Source: JAMQPK01 sp963761975 (lineage in GTDB: Bacteria > Acidobacteriota > Vicinamibacteria > Vicinamibacterales > JAMQPK01). Taken from it: 64,000 nucleotides of DNA. The position numbers and the translations under genes are program-made. The stretch is from NCBI GenBank assembly GCA_963761975.1, contig CAVXIR010000003.1, forward strand, positions 1-64,000, read 5' to 3'. Under the pieces are notes generated by a model. It worked only from the letters and a program-made list of their open reading frames with translations. It was not told where the DNA came from and did not search any database. Shown one piece after another: positions 1 through 10,040 of this stretch; position 1 is the stretch's first letter, and the number at the start of each line of letters is the position of its first letter.

Positions 1-1332
1 GGAATTGCTGCGCAATTCACCGCCACAAAAGGCCGTGCCGATCGCCTCGAACGCTTGTGAATCGCGCGAAGCCATGCAGTCCTTACCCGTTCCCGTTTCA
101 CCGATGATGAGCACAGTGGAATCTGTGGGTGCCACCCGGGCGACCTCTTGCACGACTGTTTTGATCGCCTTTGATAGCCCTACAATCTCTTCGAACATGG
201 AGGCGCTGCTGATTTAGAGACGCAGCGCCTGGTTTTCGCTCCTCATCTGCTCTTCGGCCCGCTTGCGGTCGTCGATATCGGTAAACGCGTCGTGTACCAT
301 CGCGTCACGTTCCCCTCATCGTCCAGAAGCGGGTTATAGCGAATCCGAGACCAGCGGTACTGGCCGTCCGCACGCAGAATTCTCAGCTCGTTCTCGAATG
401 GGGCACCCAGCGCCAGCCCCTTCGTCCTTTCATCATCGAACTTCTCGATGTCATCCGGGTGGTAGATGCGTTCGCGCCACCCGGCGTTTCGGGAATCGTC
501 GACCGACAGGCCGCTATATTCGAGCGAGAATCGATTGGCGTAGAGAAGACGGCCGTCTGCACTGAAGACGATGATGGCGTCCGGACTGTAGTCGGCGATC
601 TGCCGCAACTCTGCCTCGTCCTGGCGCAGCTTCACTTGCGCGCGTTTCAGATCGTCGACGTCCGTGAACAGGCTCTCCTATCGCATGACGCGCCCTTCCG
701 GGTCGCGGAGTGGGTGGCCGCGCGACTGAAACCACCGATGAGTGCCGTCTCTCCGCCGGAGACGATGCTCGAAAACGAATGGCGTGCCGGTTTCCATCGA
801 CCGATTCCATGCCGCGACCGTTTCCGGGCGGTATCCGGATGGACGGCGTCGCTCTAATCCACTTCTTCAACTCCTCGAACGTCATTCCGAAGTAGTCCAG
901 GACGCGATAATTGACGAGCTCGAGCGTGCCGTCGGCGGAATGGACCGTAACGAGGCCGGGGATGCTGTCAACGATCAGCCGAAGACCCTCGGAGCTGAGG
1001 CGCAGAGCGTCTTCGGCGGGTGCGCGATCTTCAAGAAACATCGTCCCGCGCAGGTCGCCATTCGTCGGCCGCGATCGTGTCGATAAGCAGTCGATTCCCT
1101 GAAGGGCCGCCAGCCGCATTTCGTCCGCCGATGCCGCGCTCACGCTACGATCCCCGGGAGCGATCATGGGATTCGCATCGAGCACGGCTCCGAACATGGC
1201 ATTTGCTCTCAAGCACATCGAAGGACATGGTGCTGCTCCCTTTGAAATCACGGATCGACGGCGCTCACCGCGAGTCGGCACGGGGCAGAAGATATCAAGC
1301 CGAGTTGTCTGCGGATGGGTCCTGACTGCCAC
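1..1332 (-). pseudogene. Broken PAS-PAS-sigma-54 activator (partial at window edge)
   Basis: On the minus strand, translated pieces in different frames line up as one regulator: a PAS domain (about 1050-800, IVDSIPG and LDYFG motifs), a second PAS domain (635-300, with a WSRIRYNPL segment), a DIDDRKRAEEQ linker, then the start of a sigma-54 AAA+ domain with the Walker A motif GETGTGK and later FVAVNCAA. Joining them needs frame changes near 795, 640, 290 and 65. An in-frame TAA also separates the PAS linker from the AMFEEIVG-like AAA+ start at about 217. The AAA+ domain continues beyond base 1. Proteins of this type normally sense a ligand through PAS and activate sigma-54 promoters. With a nonsense codon plus several shifts, it is probably dead, unless the assembly is poor here. 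The start is uncertain. Confidence 0.6.
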
Positions 1333-1439
1333 GCGGCCACGGTTTTCTGGCTCTGCGCGCCAGGGGATGCCCAGGAGTGTTCAGGTCAGACTGAACGGCC
1401 GGCGAGAGTCAGTGTTGGCCCCCTCGAGGACCTAATCAG

Positions 1440-2267
1440 CGGCTGTCGCTGACGGTGCGATCAATTTGCCGGGAGCGCGCAAGGGCGCATCTGCAGCGGC
1501 GTCTGGCCGGTGCGACTGCGCAGGGCCTTCACGAAGTGGGACGCGTCCGAGAATCCGGCGCGTCGACCGATCCCGCCGTGGTCGAGCGATCGAACAGCGG
1601 CGATTGAAGCATGCGCACAGCGAGATCGACGCGAGCTTGGATAAGCATTGCTCCGAACGTGTCGCCCAGGTCCCTAGCGCCCGATGCAGGGTTCGCGTGG
1701 ATACGTTGAGCGAACTCGCAATGTCGGCCGCGTGGAGGGATGTATCAGCGCAGCGCTGTCGGATGTGATCTACACGTGGTCGCGCACCGAGCGTTCGGCT
1801 GGCGTTGATGCGGCGAGCCCCCGCTACGCTCGCTCGCGGTCAAGGCCAATAACGCTCCGAGTTGATCAGCAGTACCGCGTGGGGTAGCGGAGCGTGCACG
1901 AAAAACTCAGGCGACAACGGGCGAAATACTTCGCTAAGACAGGGTCCCCACTGGGAATCACCAAGATGTCCTTCCAGCACGAGAAGGATTGCGCACCCAT
2001 CTGCGCACGAATTGTTCCGGCAGCCGCACAAAAATACTTTTCCAGTTGGTCAGATAGTCGTAGTCGAACGGGTGGCGCGAATCGGTAAAGTGGGAGGTCG
2101 CCAGGCGCCCAAGCGGTAGCGCGTCCCATGCGTGGCGCGCCGTGAACCGCTGAATACGAGTTCCAGGCCGAAGGTTCGCTCAACAGTGCGACGGGTCCGA
2201 ATCGGCGAACGGAACGTTGTGGTGAGCCGCTCATTTCAACGATGGTGACCGCTGGCAGCTCCAACAA
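1440..2267 (-). pseudogene. Decayed AraC-family transcriptional regulator
   Basis: The C-terminal double helix-turn-helix of an AraC/XylS regulator can be read on the minus strand: a first helix pair around 1750-1680 (DIASSLNVSTRTLHRALG) and a second around 1560-1450 (GRRAGFSDASHFVKALRS, then TGQTPLQMR). The two halves lie in different frames. The upstream effector-binding part (about 2267-1840) is also split over two frames, with phrases such as VIPSGDP typical of AraC-binding-like N-termini. At least three shifts are needed, so no intact protein is made as assembled. Its likely target would be the neighbouring hydrolase. The N-terminal boundary is a guess. Confidence 0.5.
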
Positions 2268-2487
2268 GTCGCTTCCACCTCGAATGCGGACGGATCGGTG
2301 GCGGACACCTCAGTCGTTGCGCCGCCGTCGGCCACGCTCATCATCCAATTTGCGTGGTTCAGACGATCCGTCGGGCAATGTCACGCGTTGACAGCCGCAC
2401 GATTGGTGAGGACTCGCTTTGCACGACGTAGTGCTCCTCTCGCTGGCAATCGGTAGCCTACTTCCGATTCGTGGTGCTGCAACCGAC

Positions 2488-3202
2488 TCATTGGCCAGGC
2501 CACTTGCCGCGCACAAAATCCACAGCAGCAAGGATCACCTCCGCCGTCTCCTTCGGCTTCGAGAGAAACGGTAGATGACCGGCGCGTAGGAATTGGACGC
2601 GCGCACCGATCCGGGCGGCGATCTCGCGCTGCAGGGCGGAAGGGATAATGCGGTCCTCTTCGGTGACGGTGTACCAAGAGGGCTTGGTACGCCACGCGGC
2701 GTCTTTCACTCGATCGAGAAGAGCGCTGACACGAATGGGTGGCTGCGCGGCGGCGAGGACCCTGGCCTCAGCTTCTGTCAAGTCGTGCGCGAGGAACTCC
2801 AGGCACGGCCGACAACGGCAGAAACAGGAACCCAGCGGCGTCCACTTCGAATCTACTGACGAGAGGCGGCGAATGACCGTCCTTCTCCAGATCGTCGTCG
2901 ACTCATTGGAGTCTGGGGCGCACGCTGCCACGTAGACGAGCGCGGCAACGCTTGAGTGATTTCCGGCCTGCGTGATGACAGTTCCTCCGTATCCATGACC
3001 GACGAGCACGACCGGACCTGGCTGACGGTTGATCGCGCGTGTCACGGCATCGACATCGTCCGCGAGTGCGCTGAGGGGGTTTTGTTACTGCGATGACGCT
3101 CAAGCCCTTGACGTGCAACAGCGCAATCACTTCGCGCCAGCTCGTCGCATCAGCCCAAGCGCCGTGGACGATCACCACTGTTGGAGCCGGGTCACGTGGC
3201 AT
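2488..3202 (-). pseudogene. Alpha/beta hydrolase, frameshifted, nucleophile changed
   Basis: The N-terminus (from ATG at 3202) reads MPRDPAPTVVIVHGAWADA, the HG oxyanion region of a small alpha/beta hydrolase of the salicylate-esterase-like group. A shift near 3075 moves the frame to the segment GPVVLVGHGYGGTVIT. The family nucleophile elbow is normally GHSYGG, and here the serine codon is GGA (Gly). A second displaced stretch lies around 2900-2800 before the conserved DLTEAEARVLAAAQ segment. The catalytic His region (RAGHLPFLSKP) survives near 2560. Both the frameshifts and the missing Ser argue for a non-functional copy, although the glycine change could also be a base error. Confidence 0.6.
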
Positions 3203-3729
3203 GGCTGCACGACGATAGCAAGCGGCGTTGCGTACGGATGGTTGCTGAGTGCCAGGTGCTCGGCGGTTCCTTGTCTCTGGGTGCCAGCGGGTCCCGGCGT
3301 CCTCAGGTCAGACTCGACCGACGAAAGGTCACGATCTAGTGCGGCCAACCACACGAGTGCTCGCCAATGCCGAAGCCACACGGATCAGGGATCGGTTTGA
3401 AGTACCTAATCAGCGGACGTTGACGGTGCACGAACGGTGTGCTGTAGCTGGCTCGGCACATCTGCACCGGCGGGGGCGAGCTGATCGGGCCCGGACGCCG
3501 AGGGTGACGGTCGTCGCGAAGTTGATGGCGCAGCCGGGCGCCAAAAATGGCGTCACAGCGTCCTTAGCGGGACGATTGGACGTAAAATGTCGGCTTTTCG
3601 CGCCATTCCCAGCGCTGACGCTGCCCACTATCCTCGCGGTCTCCGAGGCGTAAGGCCCGGCTAGGGAATGTTCGAACCCGCGCACAGTACCAACAAAAGA
3701 CGCCTTGGACGATGCGGAGCGCTGACGGT
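3203..3729. other. Intergenic stretch without recognisable gene
   Basis: No frame on either strand gives a recognisable protein here. Two short phrases (CAGGTCAGACT near 3303 and CCTAATCAGCGG near 3407) recur near 1384 and 1429, suggesting that the two non-coding stretches share ancestry. A probable ribosome-binding site for the TonB receptor (GGAG at 3716-3719) lies at the right edge. Confidence 0.4.
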
Positions 3730-6700
3730 ATGACACAGGTCGTTCGGATGGCCCTGGGCATGTTCGCCGGCGTCGTCCTGACGTCACAATTCGCCGGAGC
3801 TCAATCAACAACCGCAGCCATCGCCGGTGTGGCCCGAGATGCAACCGGTGCGGTGCTTCCGGGTGTGACTGTCGAGGCCTCAAGCCCTGCCCTCATCGAA
3901 AAAGTGCGCACGGTAGTTACTGACGGCCAGGGGCAGTACAAGGTCGTGGACCTCCGCCCGGGCACGTATACGGTTACGTTCGCCCTGCAGAGATTCAACG
4001 CGTTCCGCAGAGAAGGCATCGAGCTCAGCGCGGGGTTCACGGCGGCCGTGAACGCCGAGATGAAAATTGGATCGGTGTCGGACACAGTCGTCGTGACTGG
4101 GGCGAGCCCTGTGGTCGACGTTCAGAACTCGCGCACGCAACAGGTGATGAAGACGGAGATCCTTGATGCGCTTCCCACCGGCACGAAGAGCGTGATGCAG
4201 TTTGCGTCGCTCACGCTCGGCGCTGTCCCGGCCCAGTCCGGACGGAATGACGTCGGCGGGGACCAAGGGGAACTGAACACCGGAATCGTGCTCCATGGGG
4301 GACGCGGCGACGATGGCCGTATGAACTGGGATGGCATGAACGCGAATTCGCCGGATGGCAACGGCGGCGGTCAGTACCGCTCCTATTTCTTCAACACGGT
4401 TGGCGTGCTGGAAGTGTCAGTTGATACCGGCGGGAATTCAGCCGAGAGCGAGACGGGGGGCGCCAACATCAACATGGTGCCGAAGGAAGGCGGGAATTCC
4501 TTCAAGTTCTACGGCGCTGCGAGCTACACGTCGAGCAAGTTCTCGACAAAGAGCTTGTCGGATGACCTCGTTGCGCGCGGTGTAGTCCCACAGGCGTCAG
4601 TCAAGCAAATCTACGACTACGGTGTAGGTGCCGGCGGTCCAATCAAGAGAGGCCGGCTGTGGTTCTACACCGCGCACCGTTGGTGGGGCTCACAGAGTTT
4701 CGCGGCTGACAACTGGTTCAACAAGTCAACGAATCCATTCGTGTATGACCCGGATCTCGACCGGCCGGCCTATACGGATGTGTTCTTCGTCGACAACGGT
4801 GTCCGTTTGACGTGGCAGGTGAACGCCAAGCACAAGATCAGCCAAGAACTTCACAGGCAGGCCGGCTGCACTTGCTGGTTCCTGGTGCCCAACCTGTTCG
4901 CTCCGGAAGCGGCGTTCTCCGTTCCCTATGGACCGCAGCTGCTGTCCCAGACCACGTGGAGTTACCCGGCCACCAACCGACTGCTCATTCAGGGCGGGGC
5001 CCTGTTCCTCCGGCAGGTGAATAGCTTCTTAACCCACTACGCGGAAACCGCGAGTCGCTTCACGGGAGGCGGTGCCAAGAAGCCACCCGGTCCAAACGAG
5101 TTTGCGGTCACCGACATCGGCACCGGCCGTACATACAACGGGATTCCGGCAAGCACGATCATCCCGGCAGTGGATGACAAGACTCACAACTCCAACCAGC
5201 AACTCTCGGTGACGTACGTCACGGGATCGCACGCCTTCAAAGCAGGAATGCAACTGCTGCAAGGGGACGTCGAGTTTCCGGGTCTTGTAGCTCCGATCCC
5301 GAACGTCCATTACATCCTCTTCAATGGCACGCCGGTGTCGGTCATTCAGTGGGCAGGGCCGTTCGAGATGGCCGCGAAACTCAATACCACCGGCTTGTTC
5401 GCGCAGGATCAGTGGACGATCAAGAGGTTGACCCTCAATCTAGGCGTGCGGCTCGATCAGATCCGGGGCCGAACGCTTGCGGTGTCTGAGGCGGCAGGTC
5501 CATTTGTGCCGGCCCGGGAGGTGCCCGCTCAGGATGACTTCCCGAATTTCAAGGACATCAACCCCCGCGTTGGAGCGGCGTACGACCTCTTTGGTAATGG
5601 CAAGACAGCGTCAAGGCATCGTTCGGTCGCTACGTCTTCAGCCAGGGTATTGCTCTAGCCCAGAATTTCGCGCCGTCGTACCAAGTCGTGACTAACGTCT
5701 CGAGGACGTGGAACGACAGCGATCGCGATTTCGTGACGGATTGCCAGCTGACGGATCCTTCCGAGAACGGCGAATGCGGACCGATCAGCGATGCCGCGTT
5801 CGGGCAGCCCGTGAAGACGCTGACTATTGCCGACGATGCCAGGGTGGGGTGGAACAAGCGCGAGTTCAACTATCAGACGTCGCTGCAGGTGCAGCACCAA
5901 CTGGGCCGGGTACGGCTCTCGCCGTCGGCTACTTTCATACAACTTGGGGGAACCTTACGGTTCAGCAGAACACCTCGGTGACGGCGGCTGATTTCGATCG
6001 GTACTGCGTGACGGCGCCCACGGATGTCCGGCTTGGCGATTCAAGCGGCTCGCAGATCTGTGGATTGTACGACATCAAGCCCCAGAAGTTCGGGCAGGTG
6101 ACGCCTCTCATCACGCGGGCCAAGCACTTCGGCAAGCCGTCGGAGTTGTTCCACGGCGTCGACATCGCGTTCAACTCACGATGGCGTAACGGGGCGTTTC
6201 TGCAGGGCGGCGTCTCGCTCGGACGTGAAACGATCGACTACTGTTATGCCAACGAACGTCCCGAGCTGCTCCCGGAGTATTTTCCGAACGCCAACTATCC
6301 AAGGAACGAGCAGTTCTGCCGGGTGACGTCTTCATGGTGGAACGGCATCGGATCGCAAGCGAAAATTCTGGCGGTCTACCCGTTGCCGTGGGGCATTCAG
6401 GTGAGCGGTACCTTCAAGACCCTTCCTGGAATCATTCAGACCGCGAACCTGGTTCTTACGAACGCGCAGGTCGCGTCATCGCTCGGACGGAACCTGTCGT
6501 CCTGTCCGGCCGAGGACGCGTGTTCGGCAACGGTTACCGTGCCGCTCGTGCCGAGTGGCCAAACCACCAGCGCCACCGTGTCGGGAGCGCTGTTTGACCA
6601 GCGATTGAACCAGACCGACCTGCGATTCATGAAAACGTTCCGGGTACTCGCGCGGGCGCATCCAAGGCATGCTGGATGTCTACAACGCCTTCAACAATCG

Positions 6701-6803
6701 CGCGCCCCAGACTATTAACTCCGCCTACGGATCCGAGTGGTTGACTCCGACGACCCTCCTGGGAGGGCGGCTCATTAAGTTTGGTGCGCAGATCGATTTT
6801 TGA
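3730..6803 (+). CDS. TonB-dependent receptor, Oar-like, with carboxypeptidase-regulatory domain
   Basis: Outer-membrane beta-barrel receptor for an unknown ligand. I place the start at ATG 3730: it follows GGAG by ten bases and gives a clean signal peptide ending FAGAQ. Residues ~25-110 form a carboxypeptidase-regulatory-like beta sandwich (GVARDATGAVLPGVTVEAS), then comes a plug (VVVTGASPVVDVQ; GGNSFKFYGAASY) and a long barrel ending in the terminal aromatic QIDF. The length, about 1,020 residues, suits the acidobacterial Oar-like family. Three frame changes are needed, near 5605, 5910 and 6650. Between them the reading is clean, with no nonsense codons, which favours assembly indels over decay. 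No TonB-box regulator or ABC partner is adjacent. Confidence 0.85.
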
Positions 6804-6925
6804 ACAGAACCTTCCCTCTCATGGCGGAACGCAGCGGTTCAGGAGACCGCTGTACACGACTCATCGACATCCGCGTAGCAGTGCGTACCGATGCACATCG
6901 GCTGCTATTTCGATAACCGGAAACG

Positions 6926-7107
6926 CGTACTGTGTCAGAACTGTGTCACATACCCCCGAAACCCTGGGCAAACACCGTCGTTTACGGGGGCACTCTGAAG
7001 CAGATCTGATTTATTTTCAGCGGTTTGTGGACGCGCCGAAATCGAGAGGCGCAGGATTGTGTCAGACCTCTTAATCTTGCTCGATCACTTACGGCGATTT
7101 TGTCGAG
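6926..7107. repeat. Partial recombination-module repeat (copy D, no tRNA fragment)
   Basis: It begins with two 11-bp direct repeats (ACTGTGTCAGA, ACTGTGTCACA at about 6930-6951), followed by GTCGTTTACGG, as in the modules at 20.9, 31.6 and 36.3 kb. It ends with TTGTGTCAGACCTC and GATCACTTACGGCGA, which recur at about 36.7 kb and in altered form at 21.2 kb. The central tRNA-Ser fragment is absent, so this looks like a deleted or simpler relative. Its right end overlaps the last codons of the oxidoreductase on the minus strand. Confidence 0.6.
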
Positions 7108-7795
7108 TCGGGTCCGGTCGCAGTGGGCCGGTTAGGCCAGATCGCCGGTCGGCGTATCGCTTGGCGGCCGCCAGGTCTTTGCGCAATTCCTCCGCCGTCC
7201 GACGTGGACCATAGCCCGGCGTATCGCGCTGAATGCGCCATCCTTCCTTCAGTGGCCCGGCATCCACCGCGTCGAAACCGAAGTCGTCGAGCAGATTCGT
7301 GACCACGACCTTCGCGGCAGCATCGTCGCCGGCAATCACGAGCGCGCGGCGGTTCTTCGATCCCGCCGGTTGCCCATCGGTGGTCAGTTGCGCTGCGTAG
7401 ATATGGTTGAACGCCTTGACGACCTTCGAGGTCGGGAGATGGGCCTGCAGAAGCTCGGCGGTCGTCGTTGACTCGTTATCGAGCTCGGGAATGTGGCCAT
7501 CACGCTGGGGGTAATAGTTGTTGGTGTCGATCACGATCTTGCCCGCGAGCGGTGCCACCGGCACCTCGCGGTAGTTCTTGAGCGGCACGGTGACCACGAC
7601 AATGTCGCCGGCCTTGGCGGCATCCACGGCGGTCGCTGCCCGTGCACTCGGTCCAAGTTCGCCAACGAGCGCGGCCAGCGTTTCGGGCCCACGTGAGTTG
7701 CTCATCACCACGGCATACCCGTGTGAAATCGCCAGTCTCGCCACCTGGCTTCCGATATGTCCAGCACCAATGAATCCGATAGTCGGCTTTGCCAT
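7085..7795 (-). CDS. NADPH-dependent F420 reductase-like oxidoreductase
   Basis: A 236-residue protein with an N-terminal Rossmann fold (TIGFIGAGHIGSQVARLA, GxGxxG-type). It resembles the F420-dependent NADP reductase/NAD-binding family that moves hydride between NADP and F420 or another acceptor. VPLKNYREV, VIDTNNYYPQRDG and VVKAFNHI are family signatures. The start at 7795 (ATG, MAKPTIGF) has a GAAGGA ribosome-binding site. The reading frame stays open upstream, but the conserved fold begins here. The last residues (RQNRRK) fall inside a dispersed repeat, so the natural C-terminus may have been replaced. It sits behind an HxlR gene on the same strand. Cofactor choice cannot be settled from sequence alone. 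Confidence 0.85.
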   Translation of the reverse strand: MAKPTIGFIGAGHIGSQVARLAISHGYAVVMSNSRGPETLAALVGELGPSARAATAVDAAKAGDIVVVTVPLKNYREVPVAPLAGKIVIDTNNYYPQRDGHIPELDNESTTTAELLQAHLPTSKVVKAFNHIYAAQLTTDGQPAGSKNRRALVIAGDDAAAKVVVTNLLDDFGFDAVDAGPLKEGWRIQRDTPGYGPRRTAEELRKDLAAAKRYADRRSGLTGPLRPDPTRQNRRK

Positions 7796-7917
7796 ACGAA
7801 ATCCTTCTTTGCGGACTTGACCGTCGTCGGACCACGCCGACATCTCTCCGCCCTGCCGCGACTCCTTGTGTGAGAGCGCGGTCGTCAGCCGCGGATTGTT
7901 GCAGAGGCAACGGGCGG

Positions 7918-8321
7918 GCGACCGTTCTGGTCGCTCTTTTCCGCGCATCAAATCGGTCGCGCGCGCTCCGGATCACCGGCCAGTTCGACTGCAGCCAGGA
8001 GACAAGACCGAGCACAGGTTCGGTCAACCCTCTGCCAAGCGGCGTGAGCTCGTACTCAACGCGGGGCGGCACCTCTGCGTAGACGTGACGCGTGAGCATG
8101 CCATCACGCTCCAGGTTCCGCACGGTGGCGGTGAGCATCCGCTGGGATATCCCCGGAATGCTGCGCTTCAGATCCGAGAACCGCGCTCGAAACGCAGGCC
8201 TGCCTTTGAGAATGAAGATCACCAACAGACTCCACTTGTCCCCCACCCGGCTCAGCATGTCTCGAAAGTCGCAGTCGTGGTGGCTGTTTTCTTCTGCGAT
8301 CTTCTTCGCTCGCTGCGCCAT
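7918..8321 (-). CDS. HxlR-family winged-helix regulator (3' end uncertain)
   Basis: Starting at 8321 (MAQRAKKIAEENSH), the protein has the HxlR hallmarks: a Cys near the N-terminus (HHDCDFRDML), GDKWSLLVIFIL, FSDLKRSIPGISQRMLT and YELTPLGRGL. HxlR regulators are small dimers that often sense electrophiles or quinones through cysteines and repress neighbouring oxidoreductases. The homologous part ends around 7930 (RFDARK). The frame then runs on, overlapping the oxidoreductase to about 7500, so an indel near 7930 has probably removed the real stop. Divergent from DoxX and upstream of the reductase, it is the obvious candidate regulator of both. Confidence 0.8.
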
Positions 8322-8375
8322 CGCGTGGTCCTTCCGTCATGTCTGAGGCGGCCCATCGGGTTGCGCCGCCGCGTC

Positions 8376-8532
8376 GGTATCCGACGCATACACAGTATAC
8401 GTTCGTAACCAGACGACGCGCCATTGAATTCTGGACCGCTCGGTTCCCTCGATGTAACCAACGCAGGTAAAAGTGCCGTCTTGTGCGCCCGCCATTGGTA
8501 TCGGATCCTATCTGAGTATTGGATCGTAACCA
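8376..8532. promoter_or_regulatory. Divergent control region with repeated HxlR operator candidates
   Basis: The HxlR-DoxX gap contains an imperfect 18-bp direct repeat, AGTATACGTTCGTAACCA at 8394-8411 and AGTATTGGATCGTAACCA at 8515-8532. The phrase GTAT(C/T)(C/G)GA occurs three times (about 8377, 8488, 8516), and GTATCCGACGCATAC is a GTAT-N7-ATAC palindrome. Repeated GTAC/GTAT-type half-sites are typical of HxlR/YodB targets. Assignment to this HxlR protein is inference from position. Confidence 0.45.
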
Positions 8533-8551
8533 TCAAACAAGGAGCCGAATC

Positions 8552-8977
8552 ATGACCACCCTCTCTTCGACATCCATCACCGCCAGTCAGACGCCCGCAA
8601 TCCCGCGCGGGCGGGTCGCTCTCGTGGCGCTGTGGCTCACGCAGATTGCCCTCGCAGCGATGTTCGTGTTCGCCGGCGGACTGAAGCTGACCGGCGCGCC
8701 CGACATGGTGGGGTTGTTCGATGCGGTCGGCATCGGGCAATGGTTCCGCTACGTGACCGGCTCGATCGAGGTCGTCTCGGCCGTGGCACTCCTTGTGCCG
8801 TCCTGGGCGGCGTTCGGTGCGCTCCTGCTCATTCCCACGATGGCCGGCGCCGTCTTCACCCATCTGTTCATCGTCGGCGGGTCTGCGGTGCCCGCAACCG
8901 TGCTGCTCACCGGATCCCTCGCGATCGCGTGGGCACGTCGTGACCAACTGGCGAGCGTGTTGTCGAGGCGGAGCTGA
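8552..8977 (+). CDS. DoxX-family membrane protein
   Basis: A 141-residue integral membrane protein with about four hydrophobic segments. Family signatures are LAAMFVFAGGLKLTG near residue 45 and TGSIEVVSAVALL near residue 75. The ATG at 8552 is preceded by AAGGAG at a good distance. DoxX proteins associate with thiol/quinone stress and sulfur oxidation, and are often encoded beside HxlR regulators and flavin oxidoreductases, as here. The LLM oxidoreductase follows within 50 bases and is probably co-transcribed. Confidence 0.85.
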   Translation: MTTLSSTSITASQTPAIPRGRVALVALWLTQIALAAMFVFAGGLKLTGAPDMVGLFDAVGIGQWFRYVTGSIEVVSAVALLVPSWAAFGALLLIPTMAGAVFTHLFIVGGSAVPATVLLTGSLAIAWARRDQLASVLSRRS

Positions 8978-9026
8978 GCGTCTTCCCTTCGTTCGGATTG
9001 GATGGTCCTTTCTCTGAGGTACACCG

Positions 9027-10040
9027 ATGCAAGTGGGTATTGACAGTTTTGCGGCGGCGTTCGACGAGAACAGTCGCGCGCTGAATCCAGCGGATCGTCT
9101 GCGACAACTGGTCGAGCAGATCGAACATGCCGACGCGGTCGGCCTGGACGCGTTTGGCATTGGTGAACACCACCGTCGCGAGTTCCTGGATTCGGCTCCG
9201 GCCGTCATCCTCGGCGCCGCCGCGGCACGGACGCAACGTATTCGTCTGACCAGCGCGGTCACCGTGCTGAGCGCCGAGGACCCGGTGCGCGCCTTTCAGA
9301 ACTTCGCCACCCTCGATCTGCTCTCGCGCGGACGTGCGGAGATGATCGTTGGTCGTGGGTCGTCCATCGAGGCGTTTCCGCTCTTCGGATTCCGGCTGGA
9401 GGACTACGACGCGCTGTTCGAGGAGAAGCTCGAGCTGCTGCTGACGATCCGCGAGCACGAGCATGTGCAGTGGACCGGAAAGTACCGCGCTCCATTGACG
9501 GGGCAAGGGGTCTACCCGCGGCCGATGCAGAAGTCTCTACCGATCTGGCTTGGCGTCGGCGGCACGCCGAAATCGTTCGCGCGCGCCGGCGCGCTCGGAC
9601 TGCCGTTGATGGTGGCGATCATCGGCGGCGAGCCGCGCCGATTTCGGCCGCTGATCGATCTCTACCGAGAAACCGGCAGGCAACACGGGCATTCCGCGGA
9701 TCAACTCAAGGTCGGCGTCCATATGCAGGGCTATGTCGGCGCAAACCACGCAGGAGGCTGCCGACACCTTCTTCCCCGGGTACGCGAAGGCGATGACAGA
9801 TATCGGCAAGGAGCGCGGCTGGCCGCCCATGACGCGTGCGAGCTTCGACGCGCAGCGAGGTCCTGACGGCGCGCTGCTGATTGGCAGCCCGACGAAGTGG
9901 TCGACAAGATCCTCCGCCACAGTGCCGCACTCGGCGGCGTCTCGCGAATCTCCTTCCAGATGAACGCCGCTTCGTTGCCACAGGTCAAGATGATGCGCGC
10001 GATTGACGCGATTGGTGCCGCGTGTCGCCCGCTTTACATC
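9027..10040 (+). CDS. LLM-class flavin-dependent oxidoreductase (frameshifted)
   Basis: A luciferase-like monooxygenase-fold protein. The N-terminal 240 residues are in one frame (MQVGIDSFAAAFDEN, GEHHRREFLDSAP, GRAEMIVGRGSSIEAFPLFG, LPIWLGVGGTPKS). At about 9745 the reading moves to QEAADTFFPGYAKAM...GALLIGSP, and near 9895 to VDKILRHSAALGGVSRISFQMN. Corrected length is about 335 residues, normal for the family. Such enzymes use FMNH2 or F420 to oxidise or reduce small molecules. The neighbouring DoxX and F420/NADP reductase-like gene fit a redox role. The stop is blurred because the 3' end overlaps the start of the histidine kinase frame. Confidence 0.8.

Noticed and set aside
1379..1396. 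GTTCAG-N6-CTGAAC inverted repeat
   Set aside because: Six-base arms in a gene-free decayed region; too short to claim as an operator.
7500..7917. Continuation of the HxlR frame
   Set aside because: It overlaps the conserved reductase coding sequence on the same strand and has no similarity to HxlR proteins, so it is read-through after a lost stop.
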